NCBI RefSeq assembly: GCF_014698015.1
Contig: NZ_JACXBS010000005.1
Span: 62,001-126,000 of the forward strand
Origin: Kocuria sp. cx-455
GTDB lineage: Bacteria > Actinomycetota > Actinomycetes > Actinomycetales > Micrococcaceae
Length of the DNA stretch: 64,000 nucleotides
Direction: 5' to 3'
A program made the translations under genes and the position numbers. Positions 59,061 through 64,000 of this stretch are shown here, one piece after another. The notes below the pieces were generated by a model. It was not told where the DNA came from. It made no database searches and saw only the letters and a program-made list of their open reading frames with translations. The first letter of the stretch is position 1, and each line of letters opens with the position of its first letter.

Positions 59061-60479
59061 TCAGCCCGCGGACATGGCCTGGACCTCGGAAATCAGCTCA
59101 TCCGCATCGGGTTGGGAGGTGGCGAACGGGTCCTTGCACATCACGGTGCGTTGGTTCCGGGAACCGTTGAGCTTGAGGTGCACCCAGTCCACCGTGTAGT
59201 TCTCCCCCGCGTCCAGAACGGCCCGGATGAACTTCCCGCGCAGGCTCGCACGCGTGGCCGGAGGGCGCGTGACGGCGGCGTGAGCGGCGGCGTCGGCGAT
59301 GAACGTGGCCACGGCACCGCGGCGGCTGAGCATGCGGAACAATCCGTGCGTGGGTGACGTGTCGTGGTAGGCGAAATCCAGTTGCAGCAGCCGTGGGTTG
59401 GCGTAGTCCATGCCGTGGGAGGAGGCGTAGGAGTCCAACAACTTTTTCTTGATGGCCCAATCCAGTTCGGTGTCCACCAACTCGAAACGCTGGTCGGCCA
59501 CCGCGCGCAGACCGCGCTCCCACAACTCCAACACCCAGTCCACGCGATCGTGGTGGGCGCCGTGGCGAGCCACGAAATCCGTCACGGCGTGCAGGTACTC
59601 CAGCTGCAAATCCAGGGCGGACATCTTCTCGCCGGAGGCCAGCTCCAGTTCAGCCCGACCCGTGAGGTCGTGGGACACAATGCGCAGCGCCGCCGCGGGA
59701 TCCGCCAGCGTGCGGTCCGGGAGGATCTTCCCGGCCTCGATCATGCGCAACATGAGATCCGTGGTGCCGATCTTCAGTGCCGTGGTGGTCTGGGACATGG
59801 ACGAGTCGCCGTTGATCACGTGCAACCGGCGGTAATGCTCGGCATCGGCGTGGGGCTCGTCACGGGTGTTGATCATCGGCCGCGAGCGCGTGGTGGCGGA
59901 GGAGGAGCTCTCCCAGATGTGATCGGCGCGTTGGGAGAACGAGTAGCTGGGCCCGTGGGAGCCGGCGCCCAGGGTGAGACCGCCGAACTCCGCCGGCCCG
60001 TTGGGGTGCACCCGGCCGGCGCCCACCAGGATCTGGCGGGTGACCAGGAACGGAATGAGCACCTGCACCAGGCGCGCGTATTCGGTGCGACGCGAGATCA
60101 TGTAGTTCTCGTGGGAGCCGTAGGAGTTGCCCGCGGAGTCCACGTTGTTCTTGAAGAGGTGCACCGTGCCGCCGGTGCCGTCCTCATCGAATTTTTGTTG
60201 CAGCTGCTGCCGCAGGTCGTCCACGATCAACTCACCGGCCACGTCCTGGGCGACCACGTCCTGGAGGGAAGCGGTCTCCGCGCTGGCGTACTCCGGGTGC
60301 GAACCCACGTCGAGGTAGAGCCGGCCGCCATTGGGCAGAAACACGTTGGACGCCCTGCCCCACGCGAGCACGGGCGCGAAGAGTCGCCGCGCGGTCTCGT
60401 CGGCTCCCAAACTGTGTCCCCGGGACAGACTGTGGGTGATGCCGAACTCGGTTTCGATGCCGTAGATTCTGCGGTCCAC
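59061..60479 (-). CDS. pafA: Pup-protein ligase PafA
   Basis: PafA attaches Pup to lysines of target proteins. The 472-residue enzyme has RRIYGIETEFGITHS (glutamates 9 and 11 for metal/ATP), LYLDVGSHPEYAS with catalytic Asp57, and NTRDEPHAD. I choose GTG 60479, 4 nt after the pup stop; an in-frame TTG at 60506 lies inside pup. The usual prcB-prcA genes are missing upstream. Confidence 0.95.
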   Translation of the reverse strand: MDRRIYGIETEFGITHSLSRGHSLGADETARRLFAPVLAWGRASNVFLPNGGRLYLDVGSHPEYASAETASLQDVVAQDVAGELIVDDLRQQLQQKFDEDGTGGTVHLFKNNVDSAGNSYGSHENYMISRRTEYARLVQVLIPFLVTRQILVGAGRVHPNGPAEFGGLTLGAGSHGPSYSFSQRADHIWESSSSATTRSRPMINTRDEPHADAEHYRRLHVINGDSSMSQTTTALKIGTTDLMLRMIEAGKILPDRTLADPAAALRIVSHDLTGRAELELASGEKMSALDLQLEYLHAVTDFVARHGAHHDRVDWVLELWERGLRAVADQRFELVDTELDWAIKKKLLDSYASSHGMDYANPRLLQLDFAYHDTSPTHGLFRMLSRRGAVATFIADAAAHAAVTRPPATRASLRGKFIRAVLDAGENYTVDWVHLKLNGSRNQRTVMCKDPFATSQPDADELISEVQAMSAG

Positions 60480-60483
60480 GAGC

Positions 60484-60693
60484 TTACTGGCCGCCCTTCT
60501 GGACAAAGCCCTTCACGAAGGCCTCGGCGTTGGTCTCGAGTACTCCGTCGATCTCGGCGAGGAGATCATCGGTGCCCTGGGTGTCGCGCTGTGCTTGTCC
60601 GGCACCCTGTGACGGCGCCGGGGTGCCGTTGTCGGGCAGCTCGGTTTCTTCTTCGCGGCGCGAGCCCGAGCCGAAAATGCGTTCCTGTGCCAT
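60484..60693 (-). CDS. pup: Prokaryotic ubiquitin-like protein Pup
   Basis: The 69-residue protein is the modifier. It is polar and disordered, with the C-terminal helix DDLLAEIDGVLETNAEAFVK and the C-terminal GGQ, so Dop must deamidate Gln to Glu before ligation. The N-terminal MAQERIFGSGS is normal. ATG 60693 has CAGGAGA upstream. It lies 41 nt after dop. Confidence 0.96.
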   Translation of the reverse strand: MAQERIFGSGSRREEETELPDNGTPAPSQGAGQAQRDTQGTDDLLAEIDGVLETNAEAFVKGFVQKGGQ

Positions 60694-60734
60694 GTGTGTC
60701 TCCTGATCTCTGCGTGCTTCGGTGTCGGGTGCGC

Positions 60735-62408
60735 TCAGTGGACGCCGGTTCCGGTGACCGTGCCGGGGCGGTGTTCGGCCACCCGGTGCACCCACTGTTC
60801 AACGTCCTGCGCCTCAAACCATTCCCCGGTGGTCGCGCGGGTCAGGTCCAGGGGTTCGGGCATAGCGATCCGGGCGCCCCGGCGGATCCCGGGGAATGCC
60901 ACGTTCACGCTGTCCCAGCCCACGCTGACCATCGCGGACGGGAAGCGGCGCACGGCCGTACCGCGGAACCACGCCCTGGTGTCCTCGGGAGGCCGGTCCG
61001 CTGCGCGGTCAATGGTGTGGGCGTCGACCAGCGTGCGGATCCGACCGGCCGCGGCCAGCCGGTGGTACAGCCCCTTTTCGGGGCGCACGTCCGCGTACTG
61101 CAGGTCGATCGCGATCAACCGGGGGTCGTCCCACGCCATACCGTCGCGTTGCCGATACGCCGTGAGCAGGGCGTACTTGGCGGCCCAGTCGAGTCGATCG
61201 GCAAGGAGTGCCGGGTCCCGGGCGAGGTCGCTGAGCACCTGATCCCACAGGTCCAGCACCTGTTGCGTGTCGCGGTCCAGGCCGTCCGGCGCGAGTTCCC
61301 GTTCGAGGTCCGTGGCGGCGCGGTGGTACTCGCGTTGAATGTCGACGGCGCTCAGCTCGCGTCCGTCGCGCAGGGCCACGCTCGCGGTCACGGTCGGGTC
61401 GTGGCTGACCGTTTGCAGGGCCGCCACCGGGTCCACCAGGTCCACGCTGGGCACCCGGTCGTGTTCGATGAGGTTCAACACCAAGGAGGTGGTGCCGAAT
61501 TTCAGCAGCGTGGCCGTGTGGGACAGGTTGGCGTCCCCGATGATCACGTGCAGCCGCCGGTACTTGGTGTCGTCCGCGTGGGGCTCGTCGCGGGTGTTGA
61601 CCATGGGACGGTGAATGGTGGTTTCCAGGCCCACGGTGCGTTCGAAGAAATCCGCGCGTTGGCTCAGTTGAAATCCCGGTTGGTTACCGTCCACGCCCAG
61701 CCCCACGCGACCGGCACCGCACATGATCTGGCGGGTCGCGAAGAACGGCAGCAGGGCCGCCGCGATCCGGTCGAAGGCCACGGCTCGGTCCACCACGTAG
61801 TTCTCGTGGGCCCCGTAGGACACGGATTTGTTGTCCGTGTTGTTCTTGTACAGGTTCACCGGCGGTGTCCCGGTCTTCTCCGCACCCCGGGCCAGCTCCG
61901 CCACGGCGCGGGCGGCCACCACATCCCCCGCGGCATCCCACGTGAGGGCGGCCAAGGGCGTGGTGACCTCCGGCGAGGAGTACTCGGGGTGCGAGTGGTC
62001 CACGTACACGCGCGCCCCGTTGGGGATCACGGTGTTCATGACGACCTTCCGCCAGTCCATGTCCTCGGTGTACATCGCGGATTCGGTGATCGCCTCCGCC
62101 GCGATCTCCTCGGCCGTGAGCACGGGGGCCTGATCGGTCAGCTGCGACGGGTGGGCCTGGTCACGGCTCATCGAGTATCCGCGAGCGTCGGAGAGTGGGG
62201 ACTCCGAACCGTAGTCCCAGCCGGTGCCCACGTGCGGCTGCCCCTGGGACGCCTGGGACCCGGACTGCTCCCGTGACAGTTCTCGGGCCACCCGCAGCGC
62301 GTACCCGGTCACCACCCGGGTGGAGAGCACCGTGGCGTTGGCCTGGGGTTCACCCACGGCAAGCACACCGAATTCGGTTTCACTACCCATCACCCGCCGC
62401 ACACTCAT
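60735..62408 (-). CDS. dop: Pup deamidase/depupylase Dop
   Basis: Dop converts Pup-Gln to Pup-Glu and removes Pup from proteins. The 557-residue protein resembles PafA but has the Dop loop (about residues 45-100, Gly/Ser/Gln-rich). Motifs are RVMGSETEFGVLAVG, VYVDHSHPEYSSPE and NTRDEPHADDTKYRR. The ATG overlaps the mpa stop by 4 bp. Confidence 0.95.
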   Translation of the reverse strand: MSVRRVMGSETEFGVLAVGEPQANATVLSTRVVTGYALRVARELSREQSGSQASQGQPHVGTGWDYGSESPLSDARGYSMSRDQAHPSQLTDQAPVLTAEEIAAEAITESAMYTEDMDWRKVVMNTVIPNGARVYVDHSHPEYSSPEVTTPLAALTWDAAGDVVAARAVAELARGAEKTGTPPVNLYKNNTDNKSVSYGAHENYVVDRAVAFDRIAAALLPFFATRQIMCGAGRVGLGVDGNQPGFQLSQRADFFERTVGLETTIHRPMVNTRDEPHADDTKYRRLHVIIGDANLSHTATLLKFGTTSLVLNLIEHDRVPSVDLVDPVAALQTVSHDPTVTASVALRDGRELSAVDIQREYHRAATDLERELAPDGLDRDTQQVLDLWDQVLSDLARDPALLADRLDWAAKYALLTAYRQRDGMAWDDPRLIAIDLQYADVRPEKGLYHRLAAAGRIRTLVDAHTIDRAADRPPEDTRAWFRGTAVRRFPSAMVSVGWDSVNVAFPGIRRGARIAMPEPLDLTRATTGEWFEAQDVEQWVHRVAEHRPGTVTGTGVH

Positions 62409-64000
62409 GACCGATCCCCGTCCTGGGTAGCAGCGGTGCCGCGGTGCACGGCGATCCGTACGTCCTGGATCGTGTTGGCCCGCCGGCCCGTCAACCGCGC
62501 CCAGTCCTCCGGGTCCGCGGTGTTGGGAAGGTCCTGCTGCTCGTAGAACTCCTCATCCACGGCATTCACCAGGTGCTCGCGCGTCAGACCCCGTTCGCCC
62601 GTGGTCAGCAGGGTCTTGATGGCCTGCTTCTTGGCCCGGTCCACCACGTTGCGGATCACCGCCCCGGAGACGTAATCGGCGAAGTACAGGGTTTCCTGGC
62701 CACCGTCCCGGTAGCTGATGGTGAGGAACTCGGTGGCGGAGGTGCGATCGTACATGTGGGCGATCGCGGCGTCGATCAACTGATCGACGGCGGCTTCGCG
62801 AGAACCCGCCGCGGCCACGTCGGCCTCGCGCAAAGGAAGTTCGGGGGTGACGTAGAGCGTGAAAATTTCGCGCGCACCGTGGCGGTCGGGACGATCGATG
62901 CGGATCTTCACGTCCAGGCGACCGGGGCGCAGCACGGCGGGGTCGATCATGTCCTCGCGGTTGGTCGCACCGATCACGATCACGTTGTCGAGCTTCTCCA
63001 CGCCGTCGATCTCGGTGAGCAGCTGCGGCACAATGGTGGTTTCCACGTCCGAGGACAGGCCGGAACCGCGCACGCGGAACAGCGAGTCCATTTCGTCGAA
63101 GAACACCACCACGGGCACGCCGCGGGCGGCCTGTTCGCGGGCGTTGGCAAAGATGGAGCGGATCTGACGCTCGGTCTCGCCCACGTACTTGTCGAGAAGT
63201 TCGGGGCCCTTGATGTTCAGGAAGTATCCGAGGGCGCGTGCGCGACCCGCCTTGGCCGCGCTGCGCTCGGCCAGCGAGCGGGCCACGGCCTTGGCGATCA
63301 GCGTCTTGCCGTTACCGGGCGGGCCGTACAGCAGGATGCCCTTGGGTGGGCGCAGGCCGTGGTCACGGTACAGGTCCGGGTGCACGTAGGGCAGTTCCAC
63401 GGCGTCGCGGATGGCCTCGATCTGGGCGCCCAGGCCGCCGATGTCCGCGTAGCTGACCTCGGGAACCTCCTCCAGCACCAGTTGCTCCACGTCCGTGCGC
63501 GCCACGTGTTCCAGGGCGAAACCGGTGCGGTGGTCCACGGTCACCGCGTCACCGGGTTTGGGTCGGTCGCGGCGCAGCGCGCCGGAGAGCAGCAGGACGC
63601 GCTCCTCGTCCGAGCGTCCCACGCTCAGCACACGGTCGTGGTCAATGATTTCCTTGATGGTGGCCACCTCGCCGGTGCGCTCGTAGTCGAGGACGGCGGC
63701 CACCACGTAATTCTCGTTCAACAGCACCCCGATCCCCGGTTCACACGCGCTCAACGACACGAGCGGGCTCACGGCCACGCGCATCTTGCGGCCGGACACC
63801 AGCACGTCCAGACTCGCCACGGTGATCACGGGCCCGTCACCGGTGGCGGTTCCCACGGGTTGCTGACCGGGATTGACCTGCTGAACCACCCCGAAACTCA
63901 TGGGCGGCACGGCCTCCGCGGCGAGGGTCTGCTTGAGCTTGACGATCTCCTGCCGGGACGCATCCAGCAGGCGCACCAATTTCTGGTTCTGCGATCCCAC
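62405..64000 (-). CDS. mpa: Mpa/ARC AAA ATPase, 5' end beyond window
   Basis: Mpa/ARC binds Pup with its coiled coil and unfolds pupylated proteins. The visible 531 codons hold the end of the coiled coil (LVRLLDASRQEIVKLKQTL), OB domains, and the AAA domain with Walker A GPPGNGKTLIAK, Walker B VVFFDEMDSLF and the arginine-rich GATNREDMIDPAVLRPGR. The C-terminus ends AATQDGDRS, without the GQYL tail that docks Mpa on the 20S proteasome. It is first in mpa-dop-pup-pafA; the start lies beyond 64000. Confidence 0.94.
   Translation of the reverse strand: MGSQNQKLVRLLDASRQEIVKLKQTLAAEAVPPMSFGVVQQVNPGQQPVGTATGDGPVITVASLDVLVSGRKMRVAVSPLVSLSACEPGIGVLLNENYVVAAVLDYERTGEVATIKEIIDHDRVLSVGRSDEERVLLLSGALRRDRPKPGDAVTVDHRTGFALEHVARTDVEQLVLEEVPEVSYADIGGLGAQIEAIRDAVELPYVHPDLYRDHGLRPPKGILLYGPPGNGKTLIAKAVARSLAERSAAKAGRARALGYFLNIKGPELLDKYVGETERQIRSIFANAREQAARGVPVVVFFDEMDSLFRVRGSGLSSDVETTIVPQLLTEIDGVEKLDNVIVIGATNREDMIDPAVLRPGRLDVKIRIDRPDRHGAREIFTLYVTPELPLREADVAAAGSREAAVDQLIDAAIAHMYDRTSATEFLTISYRDGGQETLYFADYVSGAVIRNVVDRAKKQAIKTLLTTGERGLTREHLVNAVDEEFYEQQDLPNTADPEDWARLTGRRANTIQDVRIAVHRGTAATQDGDRS

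Noticed and set aside
59364-62276. 970-codon open frame on the plus strand over pafA, pup and dop
   Set aside because: It is the shadow of the Pup genes, with no domain similarity and no ribosome-binding site; such shadows are common at this GC content.

Overview
The window is a gene-dense, GC-rich stretch of an actinobacterial chromosome. Gene content and order point to Micrococcales, most likely Micrococcaceae. The signs are the pyrR-pyrB-pyrC-(small membrane protein)-carA order, the murT-gatD pair, the helY-tatC-tatA-pafBC order, RbpA, the Pup ligase system, many GTG starts and 4-bp stop/start overlaps. The fused PafB-PafC protein is a form I recall from Arthrobacter relatives. No phage, transposon, plasmid, rRNA, tRNA or CRISPR signal was seen. 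This is core chromosome, and most genes lie on the minus strand.

Region 1 (1-14.3 kb, minus) holds pyrimidine synthesis (pyrR, pyrB, pyrC, a membrane protein, carA start), nusB-efp, shikimate genes (aroE, aroC, aroK, aroB), mltG, ruvX, alaS and two small membrane genes. The pyr operon starts with a PyrR-binding-loop match beside the pyrR ribosome-binding site, which suggests translational repression. Region 2 (14.3-20.6 kb) has rpsD, a glycerol operon read glpD-glpF-glpK, and a divergent SorC-family regulator with a palindromic operator candidate. Region 3 (20.6-32.9 kb) has rarA, dtd, a class II glutamine amidotransferase, an MFS carrier, aspS, hisS, a divergent DUF349 gene, an AbiEi-like gene and the (p)ppGpp synthetase/hydrolase gene.

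Region 4 (33-45 kb, minus) is read thrS, HIT, murT, gatD, yebC, ruvC, ruvA, ruvB, yajC, secD, secF, then rel. An SOS-box-like site lies ahead of ruvA. MurT/GatD amidate lipid II. Region 5 (45-50.8 kb) has a PRC-barrel/DUF2382 stress protein with an internal DNA repeat, plus-strand NfeD-like, SPFH and rbpA genes, then a polyprenol-phosphate mannose synthase and a degenerate amidohydrolase-like gene.

Region 6 (50.7-64 kb, minus) is read mpa, dop, pup, pafA, two FKBP-type prolyl isomerases, pafBC, a small membrane protein, tatA, tatC and helY. The 20S proteasome genes that usually sit between pup and pafA are absent: only 4 bp separate the pup stop from the pafA start. The Mpa/ARC C-terminus lacks the GQYL proteasome-docking tail. 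This looks like pupylation uncoupled from a proteasome, and it is the most interesting feature of the window.
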